From contig CM068580.1 in NCBI GenBank assembly GCA_035048485.1, positions 61,459,983 through 61,523,982 on the forward strand: a stretch of DNA of 64,000 bases. The letters run 5' to 3'. This document shows positions 13,701-22,054 of the stretch, in pieces. This stretch comes from Pteria penguin. Its lineage: Eukaryota > Mollusca > Bivalvia > Pterioida > Pteriidae. The translations under genes and the position numbers were made by a program. Position 1 is the first letter of the stretch. Every line of letters starts with the position of its first letter. The notes under the pieces are model-generated. The model worked only from the letters and a program-made list of their open reading frames with translations, did no database searches and was not told where the DNA came from.

Positions 13701-14853
13701 GTCTGCTCTGTAACTGTAATGAAATTGAAGACGAGTTTCATTTTATTTTGAAATGTCCATTTTATAATAACTTACGCCATATATACATGCATATATAACC
13801 ATATTACTTTAGAATACCACGTGTTTTCAAATTAGTACAACTTTTAAGCGCACAAAACGTCAGAGAACTGTACCAGTTGGGAAAATTTCTTCATTCTGCT
13901 AGCAAACTAAGAGCCACAAATATCTAATTCACTCTCCGTGTTTACATGACTCACTCACCAATGTAATATAATAGTTAATTGTATTTTGTAAATATTGTAT
14001 ATATGTATTGTATATATGTACACTGATATACCGTATGGTATAAAGTAATAAACAATTGAATTGAATTGAAACATTATGTTTGACTTGCTGATGATATATT
14101 CTATGTGTGGTCCAACAGGATCTGGCAGAAAACCGTCACCTCTGAACGAACAGACCAGCATGGTAGTAGAGACTGTTGACAAAAAGCCAGGCGCTAAATC
14201 ACTCCGACGCTTCAAGGGCGATGCCAGCAAGGTCACAGTTCGTGGGCCAGGTCTCAAGAAGGCCGGACTTAACCGAATCCAGAGCTTCACTGTTGATGTC
14301 AAAGATGCAGGTATGTCAATAATTCAAATGCTAGAATGAAAATTCTTTAAAATTGGAAATATTTTTAGCTGTCCATAACAAAAATGTACGGCAGCAGGTC
14401 ATACTTTGAACTTTTAGATAAGTAGGGTTGCCACAATATTCTTGAAATTGTGAGAGCTTTGTATTAAAAGAAAGAAGAAAACACAGATGGTATTGTGGAA
14501 AGAAATATTGATATTCGTTTACTTATATATAATTTCAATATAATATGTCCAGTTTATTGGTTCAGTCAATTTATGCCTTCAAAAAGATCGAACCGCAAAA
14601 AAAAAATGCCACATATTACATCATGAAGATATCTAAGTCAAATTTTATTATGCACAGTGATGGAAAAATTTTGTTTGTGGGTGATTATGGGGAGTAGATG
14701 ACCTCTAATGTGTGGTCATGTGAGTTATGCCCACGGTACAAAAATAACCAGTGGGGCCATATGCTACCTTAGCGTTTCTCTTGTTTTGGAAGCAGTTACT
14801 AAGATTTATGCAATAATCGCTGAAAATACTCACATACTCTCCCTCTCTCTCAC

Positions 14854-14934
<81 letters not shown>

Positions 14935-15194
14935 CGCGCGCACACACGCACACAAACACACATACATTATATAATGGATATATGACGTCATTGTATTGGT
15001 TTTCAGGTCACGCTATGTTGTATGTTGGTATGGTAGCTCCTAATGGCTATCCAGAACCCGAACTGATGATCAAAAAGAATAAAGCCACCGAGTACACGGT
15101 CAGCTATAAAGTCGCAGAGGCCGGAGAACACACGATGGTCATCAAATGGGGAGACGAAGAGATTCCTGGATCACCTTTCAGTCTTGCCACTTAA
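587..15194 (+). CDS. FLN: Filamin, C-terminal half (Ig repeats 17 to 24), 5' partial
   Basis: Filamin crosslinks actin and scaffolds membrane receptors. This is the 3' part of the gene; the actin-binding domain and earlier repeats lie upstream. Supported exons: 587-757, 1492-1518, 2984-3142, 3656-3859, 4041-4193, 5144-5272, 5563-5727, 6184-6285, 8964-9101, 9664-10083, 10597-10812, 11082-11096, 14119-14310, 15007-15194. Every junction is phase 1, as expected for shuffled Ig modules, and the last exon ends in TAA. The translation shows repeated filamin signatures (AGAGxLxVxxxGPS, PGxYxxxIKY, GSPF) and aligns in order with vertebrate repeats 17, 18, 19, 20, 21, 22 and 23, a short hinge 2, and repeat 24 ending [16 protein letters not shown]. 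Filamins dimerise through repeat 24, and repeats 19 and 21 bind integrin tails. The family assignment is very secure; which paralogue it is cannot be told, and many invertebrates have a single filamin. Confidence 0.95.
975..1200 (+). repeat. Degenerate minisatellite (AACAGCTCCCTGCTGT)
   Basis: An imperfect tandem array of a roughly 45-55 base unit built on 'ATAACAGCTCCCTGCTGT...AGCCTCAT' lies in the intron after the repeat-17 exon. Copies are visible near 1005, 1038, 1070, 1107 and 1147. It has no coding potential. Confidence 0.6.
1492..1518 (+). CDS. FLN: Filamin 27-base micro-exon in the repeat 17/18 linker
   Basis: The acceptor TCTATAG and the perfect donor G|GTAAGT enclose 27 bases in phase 1/1, encoding AKPDDAFQN. 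It sits between the last residue of repeat 17 and the first of repeat 18, so it would lengthen the linker without touching an Ig fold. Skipping it keeps the frame, so it is a cassette exon candidate. It is read only from splice sites and phase, so transcript evidence would be needed to be sure. Confidence 0.6.
2471..2531. repeat. (AAT)n microsatellite
   Basis: About twenty uninterrupted TAA/AAT triplets lie in a filamin intron, so length variation between individuals is likely. Confidence 0.95.
2744..2771 (+). CDS. FLN: Possible second linker micro-exon of filamin
   Basis: The acceptor CCTTCAG is followed by an open stretch encoding [10 protein letters not shown] and a strong GTGAGT donor at 2772. 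That donor leaves phase 2, which does not join the next exon (2984, phase 1). An inner donor, TTCCG|GTGAAC, gives a 9-base exon (2744-2752) in phase 1/1 encoding ADS. It may be a 9-base micro-exon, an unproductive exon or a chance match. Confidence 0.25.
2984..3859 (+). CDS. FLN: Filamin Ig repeat 18 and first half of repeat 19
   Basis: There are two exons, 2984-3142 and 3656-3859. The first starts [13 protein letters not shown] and contains EPCLLKK, matching the equivalent motif of vertebrate repeat 18. The second completes repeat 18 (KGSPFNISI) and opens repeat 19 (GKVKVTGA ... DIDCTDAG). The phase-1 junction uses a T from the first exon to make a Ser codon. Confidence 0.93.
4041..5272 (+). 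CDS. FLN: Filamin repeat 19 second half and start of repeat 20
   Basis: Exon 4041-4193 encodes [18 protein letters not shown] through YADDHVAG, the C and D strand face of repeat 19 that binds integrin tails in known filamins. Exon 5144-5272 finishes repeat 19 ([10 protein letters not shown]) and begins repeat 20 ([11 protein letters not shown]). Both exons are phase 1/1. The spacing from repeat 19 to repeat 20 resembles the vertebrate insert between these repeats. Confidence 0.92.
4700..4905. repeat. 38-bp minisatellite
   Basis: About five units of 38 bp, with the core CAGGTACAAATATACACTGG followed by GAACAAAGCACA. Unit starts fall at 4738, 4776, 4814, 4852 and 4890. It lies inside the filamin intron between 4193 and 5144. 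Long antisense reading frames here are a product of the repeat, not a gene. Confidence 0.9.
5563..6285 (+). CDS. FLN: Filamin repeat 20 second half and start of repeat 21
   Basis: Exon 5563-5727 encodes [13 protein letters not shown] ... [17 protein letters not shown], the second half of repeat 20. Exon 6184-6285 encodes [11 protein letters not shown] and opens repeat 21 ([18 protein letters not shown]). The donor at 6286 (A|GTATGT) leaves phase 1, so the next exon supplies AC to make the Asn before [12 protein letters not shown]. Confidence 0.92.
6300..6760. repeat. 28-bp minisatellite, directly after a filamin donor site
   Basis: A tandem array of AAAGTATTTATATCCCACCA plus ATCACTGC begins within 20 bases of the splice donor at 6286 and runs with length variants (27-36 bp) to about 6760. 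The open frames across it (for example 6384-6689) are repeat translations. Confidence 0.9.
6761..8963. other. Filamin intron remainder: AT-rich, poly(A) tract, one MITE
   Basis: This stretch holds a long poly(A) tract (about 7745-7775), low-complexity AT sequence and the MITE at 8562-8780. No exon-like open frame with plausible splice sites was seen. Confidence 0.6.
8562..8780. mobile_element. MITE with GGGTCCGGCGCC termini, copy 1
   Basis: The left end (A)GTCCGGCGCCATAAACT and the right end AGTTTATGGCGCCGGACCC are inverted repeats around about 180 bp of AT-rich DNA. Two relatives with the same interior ('AATTAATAACTGAG', 'TCTGCATGAGAATTTAT') occur at 26250-26456 and 39052-39448. There is no coding capacity. 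Target duplications were not clear. Confidence 0.8.
8964..10083 (+). CDS. FLN: Filamin Ig repeats 21 and 22
   Basis: Exon 8964-9101 encodes [20 protein letters not shown] and the core of repeat 21. Exon 9664-10083 (420 bases, the largest) finishes repeat 21 ([14 protein letters not shown]), encodes all of repeat 22 (SYNGAKGQL ... [20 protein letters not shown]) and opens repeat 23. Repeat 21 is the main integrin and migfilin site in vertebrate filamins. At the position matching the edited Gln of vertebrate repeat 22, the codon at 9801-9803 is AAA (Lys). Confidence 0.93.
9173..9335 (+). mobile_element. SINE family A head and body
   Basis: A tRNA-like head (GCCGGTGAAGCCCAGTGGAT, then the B box GGATTCGATTTCC) leads into the family A body (GAGACAGTAAAAACCGAGGT). 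The body stops early near 9335. It lies in the filamin intron between 9101 and 9664. Confidence 0.8.
9395..9585 (+). mobile_element. SINE family A body, diverged second copy
   Basis: A second, older body follows: 'CAGACAGTATAAACGGAGGC', then 'TCACTCACTGCTTCGAG' and 'AGGTGCCGTCATCAC'. It has no recognisable tRNA head and sits about 60 bp after the previous copy. Confidence 0.6.
10597..10812 (+). CDS. FLN: Filamin Ig repeat 23
   Basis: The exon is phase 1/1 and starts [20 protein letters not shown]. It contains [20 protein letters not shown] and ends [14 protein letters not shown]. In vertebrates repeat 23 contributes to partner binding next to hinge 2. Confidence 0.94.
11082..11096 (+). CDS. 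FLN: Filamin 15-base micro-exon in hinge 2
   Basis: AATTAACAG|CTACTGGAGGAGCAG|GTAGGA is phase 1/1 and encodes ATGGA. Inclusion inserts five small residues between repeat 23 and hinge 2, and skipping leaves the frame intact. The acceptor is good and the donor (GTAGGA) is average. Confidence 0.5.
11859..11971. mobile_element. Short foldback (hairpin) element
   Basis: The arms TTTAAAAAACTGACAGGATA and the matching right arm ending ATCTGACAGTTTTTTAA pair for about 40 bp with few mismatches around a roughly 30-bp loop. ATGCTA occurs just outside both ends (three bases removed on the left), a possible remnant target duplication. Confidence 0.65.
13630..14070 (+). pseudogene. 5'-truncated LINE, C-terminal end of reverse transcriptase ORF
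   Basis: The frame at 13640-13798 reads [18 protein letters not shown] followed by [19 protein letters not shown]. This is the C-x2-C ... H-x4-C zinc-knuckle region (zf-RVT) that closes many LINE reverse transcriptase ORFs. The following stretch in another frame ([11 protein letters not shown] ... LYQLGKFL) resembles the usual LINE C-terminal tail. The copy ends in a TTGAATTGAATTGAA tail. Upstream RT and endonuclease parts are missing, so it is a dead 5'-truncated insertion about 50 bp before a filamin exon. Confidence 0.75.
14119..15194 (+). CDS. FLN: Filamin hinge 2 and dimerisation repeat 24
   Basis: Exon 14119-14310 encodes a basic, Ser-rich hinge ([19 protein letters not shown]) and the start of repeat 24 ([19 protein letters not shown]). 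Exon 15007-15194 encodes the rest, [19 protein letters not shown], then TAA at 15192-15194. The KWGDExIPGSP end is the hallmark of filamin repeat 24, the dimer module. Confidence 0.95.
14857..14960. repeat. (CA)n microsatellite
   Basis: Around forty CA units with CG interruptions at the end, about 50 bp upstream of the last filamin exon. The open frames over it are repeat artefacts. Confidence 0.95.
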
Positions 15195-15895
15195 TCATTC
15201 ATCCTACACTATCTAGAATCTAATGTGATTGAATTTTATTTTGGCTTTTGGATGTAATTATCGTGTTGTTTTTCGTTGTACTGGTGTGCTCAGACATCGA
15301 GTAAATGTGCCCTATGTTGGAGTCATGTGCCTTGTTAATTTTACTCACCCATGATATATTTGTTATTCTCACTATTTATAATATAAAAAGTCCAGTGATG
15401 AAGATTATGTCATTCTCCTCTTAGTTAAAGTAGATTAGATTTTTCGAACACGTAAAATATTGATGTGTTCGAAAGGTATGCCTTGTCCCAAGAAGATACT
15501 ATGGATCAGTAGATAGATTGACTTTTACAGTTATGATTTTGGACTATAAAACATATATTTGACATCTTCTTTATTGTCTAGTAACCAGAAAAGCAGATCG
15601 TCACCATGCTACCCTGGCTTAGTTTTTCATTGTATGCTCTCACTCTCTGTCAACCATACTAACGAAAAAGGAGTGTTCGAATAAAGAAGATATCAAAGGT
15701 TTTAATTTCTTGTTTTGTTGTTTTGAATTTAAAAAACAAGATATTTGTTCATCGTGTTAAGCAAAGTTTTAAAACTTCAGAGCACAAATAATGTAAATGT
15801 TACAATTAAAATCACATGACAATATCAGTGAGCTGGAAGTTCATTCGTGTGCAGGTATAATGTAGGATTTGTAATTCAACAGCAGCGAAATAAAG
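15195..15895 (+). other. Filamin 3' UTR with two candidate poly(A) signals
   Basis: No open frame follows the TAA. AATAAA occurs at 15680-15685 (GTTCGAATAAAGAAG) and again at 15889-15894 (GCGAAATAAAGC). Either could end the transcript. Confidence 0.5.
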
Positions 15896-16058
15896 CAGTG
15901 TGTAAAAGGTCTTAATCTTTTAAAGATCTAAATATCAGTGTCTCATCAGACAGTCGATGATCTCCAAAAATGAGAACCTCTGATTAATCATATCTACATA
16001 CTCATCCTTTGGCATAATGGAGACCAAACTAAGATAACCCTCGCACACCAAATCATCA

Positions 16059-16334
16059 AAGCCGGCGTGGCCAGGTGGTATGGAGCTCGTCCCCTGATCG
16101 GGAGGCCGGGGTTCGAGTCCCGCTCTGGTCATGCCGGTGTCCTGTCTTTCGGATGAGACAGTAAAAGCCGAGGCCCCGTGTCGTGGTATACATGGCACGT
16201 TAAAGATCCCTCAAAGCTTCGGGTGGGTCCGTTGCAAAGGTCAAAATTTGTATGCCCCGTATCAGCCAGATGCCGTCACCATAAACGTGAAATATGTGTG
16301 GTGTGACATTAAACAAAAATCAATCAATCAATCA
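16059..16334 (+). mobile_element. Full-length SINE family A with 12-bp target duplication
   Basis: The tRNA-like head GCCGGCGTGGCCAGGTGGTA carries an A-box-like TGGCCAGGTGG and a perfect B box, GGTTCGAGTCC. The body and a (CAAT)n tail follow. ACCAAATCATCA flanks both sides (16047-16058 and 16335-16346), proving insertion by retrotransposition. Length is about 276 bp. Confidence 0.93.
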
Positions 16335-16554
16335 ACCAAATCATCATCATAGATTATGCACAGATTACTATAATGTAAAATCAAGATCCTTGATCTTTGG
16401 AAAATCAGACTGTGAACATTATATTGTCTGTAAATTGTTGATTAATGTGACAGTTGGGTTTACGTTTTGTTGTATGATCACAGAGATTCACACTACTGTA
16501 TAATTCAGAATATGGAATCTTCCGGAAGATTTAACCTTCAAAATAACCGAGTGG

Positions 16555-16716
16555 TTGATTGGTATTTTCCGTCGCTTTCAACAATTTTTCATTTATATTG
16601 CGACTTAGAAGCAGGGGGTAACCAACCCTTTACACATAATGGTGCAATCCGGGAATTGAACCTGAATCGTCGACGCCGAAAACCAACCATTTAACCACTA
16701 CACTAAGCCTGCCAGT
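16555..16716 (-). mobile_element. SINE family B with target duplication
   Basis: Read on the minus strand, a tRNA-like head (GGCAGGCTTAGTGTAGTGG, then a B-box-like GGTTCAATTCCCGG) is followed by a short body ending TGTTGAAAGCGACGG. TAACCGAGTGG flanks both sides (16544-16554 and 16717-16727). It is the same family as 39216-39389. Confidence 0.88.
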
Positions 16717-16834
16717 TAACCGAGTGGCACCGGATCATCAACATAAAACGTATAATTATGGCATATGTCCGAGATTTTGCTGGTTGCTGTGATTCTTATA
16801 TTACATGACGTCAAGATTATTTTACTTATCTGCC

Positions 16835-17119
16835 TGGGGCAAGTTGTTCGAAATTTTAAAAGTACTGGTTAAGCTAACCGGTGGTTAAAGTTTTCGAGAC
16901 AATTTAATTTATTTTCATTTATTTTATTTATCTTAATTTATTATTTGATTTAATTCAGTTTATAAGATATCTGTATAAAAATCTAAATTACTGTACAAAG
17001 CTTGTTTCATATGCTACAAATCAGTACACACACTATGTCTTCTCATTTCAAAGATATAGTCAGATGAAATTTAATCATTGGTTATCTTAACCAATGGTTA
17101 AAGTATCGGACAACTGTCC
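16835..17119. mobile_element. MITE with GGGGCAAGTTGTTCGAAA termini
   Basis: The left arm GGGGCAAGTTGTTCGAAATT...GTTAAGCTAACCGG and the right arm ...CTTAACCAATGGTTAAAGTATCGGACAACTGTCCCC are inverted repeats of about 50 bp around AT-rich DNA. There is no coding capacity. A SINE fragment abuts the right end. Confidence 0.7.
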
Positions 17120-17147
17120 CCTGAATTTACACTTTTGTAACAAACCC

Positions 17148-17255
17148 GCCCCGAAGCAGTGGGGCCTTTTTGCGCCACACCTACCTTGACACGGAACCTC
17201 GGTTTTCACTGTCTCATCCCAAACTCGAGCCCGAGACCTTTTGGTCCAAACTGAT
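17148..17255 (-). mobile_element. SINE family A fragment, minus strand
   Basis: The minus-strand sequence 'GAGACAGTGAAAACCGAGGT' through 'CACTGCTTCGGGG' matches the family A body, and part of the tRNA head remains. It is truncated on both sides. Confidence 0.65.
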
Positions 17256-17975
17256 TGATCAAGCCTGACTCTAGGTGACCATAATATACGTGTCGTATCA
17301 TTCGGTGGAAAATTGGTCATGCACATGTGAATTGATCTTTTCATTCATGCCCAACGAAAAATTGTTAAATCAGATGACGTCGCAATACTTTACACCTCGG
17401 TCATGTCTCTGTCAAACATTGAAAATGTATTGTGACGTCAAAACATTCAGTAAATATTTCGCGAAAGCGATAACACGAAATCAAAAAATGTTAACTCGGC
17501 AAATCGGTAGTACATGCATATCCTTTTTCACAGAATTGTGTAATAATAACAACCAAACACTGAAATTTTATTAAAAAGGTTTTCAACACGGTAGGTTACC
17601 AGAGAATTAATATATATTAAAAAGTTCTATGTTTTCATTAGTATGGAATGTTTAAGTACAGTATTACATCGGCTACGAAAATGTAATTCATATAGGATTT
17701 CTTATATATTGGTTCATGTAACACAGAGGCTTCGTTTAAGTTAAAGAGGAACCATCAGTACTTTGAATTTCGTCGGCCAGGATTAAATATTTAGTTGAAT
17801 GCAGAATTAACTAGTTTGCACTTAATTCTTCCCATGTAAATTGGGAATGTTTCTCAGTACCGCGGTCTTGGATTCTGATGTCAGGATACATTAGTTTTCG
17901 AAATCGTTTCAGTGAAATTCATTCCATGGTATTACCGTGTAAAGAAACGATATCGAGAACTATTACGTTCTATAA

Positions 17976-19528
17976 TCAATATGGCTTGCTAGATTTCGTA
18001 CGAGTTGTCTGATTTCTCCTGATTTCCTCCCGTCGGGTGCGAGCTTTCTCTATACTTTGCAGTTTTTCGAGGTACAAATTTTGGCGTTCCTTCAAATGTT
18101 CCTCTCGTCGGAACAAAGCACAATTTAGCTTTTCATTAATGCTTGTTGGTGTTTTGGCGAGCTCTTCAAATTTCTTTCGTCGCTCCTCGTCTTCCTGCAT
18201 TTTTCTTGCACATTTCATTCTGAATTCTTTGTCAAGAGCTTCTCTTTTTTCTTTGGCCAATCTAAGTTTCTCGTTGATATCTATCTTTTTCTCTTGGTTC
18301 GCTTTGGTATTTAGCCTTTCCTCTGCGTCTTGCATCTTTTTCTCTAACTTGATACGCAGTTCCTCAGCTTTGCGTTCTTGCTTTTCTTTTACTTTATTAA
18401 ATCGTTCAGTATATGTTCGCCCACTTTCACCTATCAATGGATGTTAAAGATCTGATGAAGAGTTCTAGTTTACCGGTCCCCTCAAAATTTATTCATTATT
18501 AAACTGGGGGCTACTGCCCCCACTCCCAACCCCCGGTAAATTGTTCAAACCCTACGGCTCAAACTCCGTTCAGAACAAATTTGCGGACGCCAACATCGAG
18601 TCTTGTGACTTCGTTAGCAACGAACAAACGTGCAATAATGACGTAAAATGCAAACTTCCGGAGATCCTTAAAAAAGAAACTACCTTCCCCCCTTTTCAAA
18701 CACCCCCCCCCAAACAAACAAAACAACAAAAAACCGCAAAAACACCAACCCCCCCCCCCCCCAAAATCCATTCTTTTATTTCTAAATAAAATGTGTAAGA
18801 GTCCCGTATTAAGCATATACGCCCGCCATAAACGCTTAAGAAATTAAGATAGTATCCACTTGCAGAATAATCATAACATGCTGAGTGGGATATCGCCCTC
18901 TGTATTTCATTTTCACAACTTTATATATTAAACTCGTATTGCAATGAAAACTACAAATACAATCCTGAAATTTTAAAAACGTAAACTAATCTGCACGCAA
19001 CTTGTAAGAGTATGACTCACAAACTTGCAAACAATACACACAACATCCGCGATTCAGTCTGCATCAATGCAAAGACCACCCATTTGTTGTGATACATTAT
19101 TTCCTAGCTGTATGCATAGATAAACGTTAATTACCGTAATATCAATTTTGATACGATTTTGATAAATCAAACCAAAAATAACAAAAAGTACAGATATATT
19201 TACCTTTCTCATGAAGTTTTTCTTTATACAGCTCCAGTGCTCTGGAAAGTTTGTATCCTGTAGATTTCGAATTATTTGAATTAATTGGCTTCAGGCGTTT
19301 TCGGTGCTTCAGTTTTCGTTGTTTTGAGGTGATGTATATTTGGTCAGTATCTTGCTCGTCTAAAGATACATAGAAGCACAAACCTTCTTTGTTGACAGAC
19401 ACTGGAATTATTCCTTCTGCTTGGAGTTCGCTTAAGATTTCCTCTTCCCGTTCCTCTCTAGGAACATTGTATTCCACATTTTTCAAAGATTCAGCTGGTG
19501 ACGATATTTCAGTCTGGGTAGGTTCCAT
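17976..19528 (-). CDS. Stathmin-domain-containing protein (STMND1-like), two exons
   Basis: Exon 1 is 19528-19204 (ATG MEPTQTEISSPAES) and exon 2 is 18430-17976 (TGA). The donor GAAAG|GTAAAT joins the acceptor TTGATAG in phase 1, giving 259 residues. Residues 25-55 (REEREEEILSELQAEGII) and the basic run KQRKLKHRKRLK resemble the linker of vertebrate STMND1. Exon 2 is a long, highly charged helix (KLEKKMQDAEERLNTKANQE, then KMQEDEERRKKFEE) like the tubulin-binding stathmin helix, ending in basic residues and KSSKPY. Stathmins sequester tubulin dimers; a tubulin role is inference here. Another coiled-coil family cannot be excluded. The gene is convergent with filamin. A possible AATAAA lies at 17572-17567. 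Confidence 0.75.
18690..18766. repeat. C-rich/A-rich low-complexity run in the STMND1-like intron
   Basis: Runs of C (9 and 14 bases) alternate with A-rich tracts. The antisense frame reading poly-Gly is an artefact. Confidence 0.7.
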
Positions 19529-19610
19529 AGTTTTACAAAGATAAATTACAGCATATAAAAGCAGCTCTATTTCAAACGAGCTAACAACGGAAGTACTTGA
19601 ACAACGTTTA

Positions 19611-19618
19611 TGACGTCA
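19611..19618. promoter_or_regulatory. Palindromic CRE (TGACGTCA) upstream of the STMND1-like gene
   Basis: A perfect TGACGTCA lies 83 bp upstream of the minus-strand start codon at 19528. CREB/ATF factors bind this palindrome. Promoter function is inferred from position only. TGACGT also occurs close by (19638-19643). Confidence 0.45.
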
Positions 19619-19729
19619 TAGTTAGGCCTTGTTCCATGACGTTATGAACGCCATCTACATGTACCATTTTCTTCTCGTCACTTGGAGTTTTTAATGGCTG
19701 TTTGAAATATTCATACTTGTACAATTATA

Positions 19730-20010
19730 GTAAGTAGTGGAAGGTTCTGGGTTCGATTCCCGGGTCCGGTCACATCTTTTTCTCTTGTTTTTTACATTCG
19801 GGGCCGTGGCCAGCCGTCATGAGCTGCATGTTTGTTTGTGTACTGTGAGGTTTACGATCTTTGAGTTATTGTGTGTTTCGGTTTCCAGGATTGGAAACCT
19901 CTGTCAGGGAAGGAGTGTGACGGATGGGTATCGGCTCGGATAGATCAATGGGGAGAGCGCCCGTCTTGATAGCGGAAAGTTCTAGGTGCGGTTCTGGCCT
20001 CATCTTTTTC
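19730..20010 (+). mobile_element. Dimeric tRNA-like SINE pair (third family)
   Basis: Two tRNA-like modules lie about 200 bp apart, and both end in 'ACATCTTTTTCTC' or 'CATCTTTTTCTCC'. The first has the perfect B box GGTTCGATTCC, and the second reads GATAGATCAATGGGGAGAGC with a degenerate B box. The layout suggests a dimeric or tandemly inserted SINE. Confidence 0.5.
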
Positions 20011-20272
20011 TCCTACGTATTACACAGCAACCAACCTGCTTTGGATTGGAAGCAAGTTTAAGAACAAATCACCACCTAGCTGGATCAGAGAGCCATAGGC
20101 TATAGTGATCTTATGAACAAGGTAGACAAGGTATTTATGTCTTTTCACAATATAGATTTATCTACCATTGTTTTTAGCCTCAGACGTAGAATGGTTGGGA
20201 TGTAAACCTGTTCTACGGAAGCTGATGAGAAAAAAAGAGGACGCTGTCATCGGAATTGTATTTCGTACAAAC

Positions 20273-20540
20273 TGATTGATTATTGTTTTACGTCACTCCA
20301 CGATTATTTCACGTATATTGTGACAGCATCTGCCTGATGCTTTGCATACAAATTTAAACCTTTGCAACGGACCCATCCGAAGCAGTGAGCGATCTTTTAC
20401 GTGCCACGCCTACCGTGACACGGAATCTCGGTTTTTACTGTCTCATCCGAAAGACAAAACACCGGTGTACCCAGGGCGGGAGTCGAACCCGGGACCTCTC
20501 GATCACGAGCCCAGCACCTTATCCACTAGGCCACACCGGC
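20273..20540 (-). mobile_element. Full-length SINE family A, minus strand
   Basis: On the minus strand it starts GCCGGTGTGGCCTAGTGGAT, has the B box GGTTCGACTCCC, and runs through the body to a CAATCAGT-type tail near 20273. The long plus-strand frames across it (20342-20623 and 20385-20879) are not genes. Confidence 0.88.
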
Positions 20541-20936
20541 TTATTTCGTTCAAATGGGAAATACCTTTCTATTACAAAAGTCACCAATTTATTCGTGATA
20601 AAAGACGTAAACTGGATATTTAATCTGTGTATTGAAGTAATAATTGTTTTCCCCCTTTTATTGCTAAATCAAGATGATCACACTTACATAACGGCGGGCG
20701 AAATCAGAATACAAAAAGAAAATAACCATTTCCGACATTTACACTGGTTGACCTTACTTTTTGCCTTGACCTTGTATCGAACCTTGGCTTGCCAGAAAAA
20801 AATTCAAAAAGCTGAATCTCAACCCAGGACCCAAGGCACGCAAGAAAATCACCAAATATCGAAGGGTTGGCTTATTTGACAAGGATAAGATACTACATCC
20901 ATTTTCGGCGTAGCTTATTAGTTTGACAGCTCGAAT

Positions 20937-21241
20937 CACAGGGGTGACCTTACATTGAGAAATTCCCAAGACTTAATCCATATTAGACTAGAGAAATTCT
21001 CAAGACCTAATCCATAATAGACTAGTAATACGTCAATAGGTAACGTATTACTAGTCTATTATGGATTAGGTCTTGGGAATTTCTCTAGTCTATTATGGAT
21101 TAGGTCTTGGGAATTTCTCTATTCTATTATGGATTAGGTCTTGGGAATTTCTCTAGTCTATTATGGATTAGGTCTTGGGAATTTCTCTATTCTATTATGG
21201 ATTAGGTCTTGGGAATTTCTCAATGTAAGGTCACCCCTGTG
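20937..21241. mobile_element. Palindromic MITE built from 34-bp repeats, with 7-bp target duplication
   Basis: The ends are CACAGGGGTGACCTTACATT and its inverse. CTCGAAT flanks both sides (20930-20936 and 21242-21248). Inside, a 34-bp unit ('TATTATGGATTAGGTCTTGG' plus 'GAATTTCTCTAGTC') is repeated about five times on the right arm and inverted about twice on the left, so the element can fold back on itself. There is no coding capacity. Confidence 0.9.
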
Positions 21242-21248
21242 CTCGAAT

Positions 21249-22054
21249 TTTCAAGTAATGAAAAAACCCGAAGTACATTCTGTAAATTATCAAACTTCTG
21301 CGAGTACAATGACCCTCAAACTGGCATCCTCTGGTAGATTTCTTATTTTCCTCAACTGATATCCCAGTCCAGAACCGACAGTGAGTTCAAGAGAATTGGA
21401 ATGTCCCTAGAGACAGTGATGTACCATTACTCCTCTTTCAGCCCAAACGAATGACCAGTATAAAAATCTTACGTACTTCCACACCACAATTTTATGAAAA
21501 GCTAAACCAAAAGCTAAGGGACAAAAACCGTAAATAATTCATATTTCACCTGACATTTATTTCCGCAATTATGTCGCTTAGACTGGAGTTAACCTGCTCT
21601 TGCTTGCTATAGATGCGTTTAAGATCTAGATAGGCATTGCCAGTCTATTACCTCGCTTTCGATATTTGAGAGACATAACTTTGGCGAGTAGCTATATACA
21701 TGTTATTGTTTAATGGTCAAATCACGAAGAGCGAGGACTTAATTTTCGCATATAACGCAAAAATAAAGCCCTCCTCAATGGTGTTTTACAGTATGAATTA
21801 ATAATTTGTTAATGCTTGTTCCATAATTCACTTAAATAGCGACCGCATTTATCGGATACATTGCGAAGAAATCTATACTTTTTTGCAAAGGACCCATATC
21901 TACCGCGACACCGAACCTCGATCAGTCTTATATAATGCTTCAATATAATAAATACATGTAAATAATTGATTAAGCTACACAGGCCAGAATACTGCAGTAA
22001 CTTGAATGCAATCCGCAAAACCTAAAATGACAGTTATAACTACAGATAAACACT
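21249..22054. other. Intergenic stretch, little content
   Basis: AT-rich sequence between the MITE and the CLCN7 3' end. A minus-strand SINE A scrap is visible at about 21878-21925 ('GGTTCGGTGTCGCGGTAGAT'). No gene was seen. Confidence 0.5.

Larger units (their letters stand above)
11097..14118. other. Large filamin intron before hinge 2
   Basis: Three kilobases of AT-rich intron. It contains a foldback element (11859-11971) and a LINE 3' fragment (13630-14070). No further coding signal was found; the short open frames (for example 11472-11666) lack family resemblance and codon character. Confidence 0.6.

Noticed and set aside
14705..14974. Frames of poly-(Val-Cys) and poly-(Thr-His)
   Set aside because: The (CA)n microsatellite read in both directions.
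16061..16131. tRNA gene call
   Set aside because: The tRNA-like head has A and B boxes, but it is joined to a SINE body and bracketed by a target duplication, so it is a retroposon head, not a tRNA gene.
18037..18447. 136-codon plus-strand frame
   Set aside because: It is antisense to the charged coiled-coil exon of the STMND1-like gene; the minus strand has matching splice sites and family resemblance.
20342..20879. Plus-strand open frames of 93 and 164 codons
   Set aside because: They are the antisense of a full-length family A SINE and its 3' flank, with no family resemblance.
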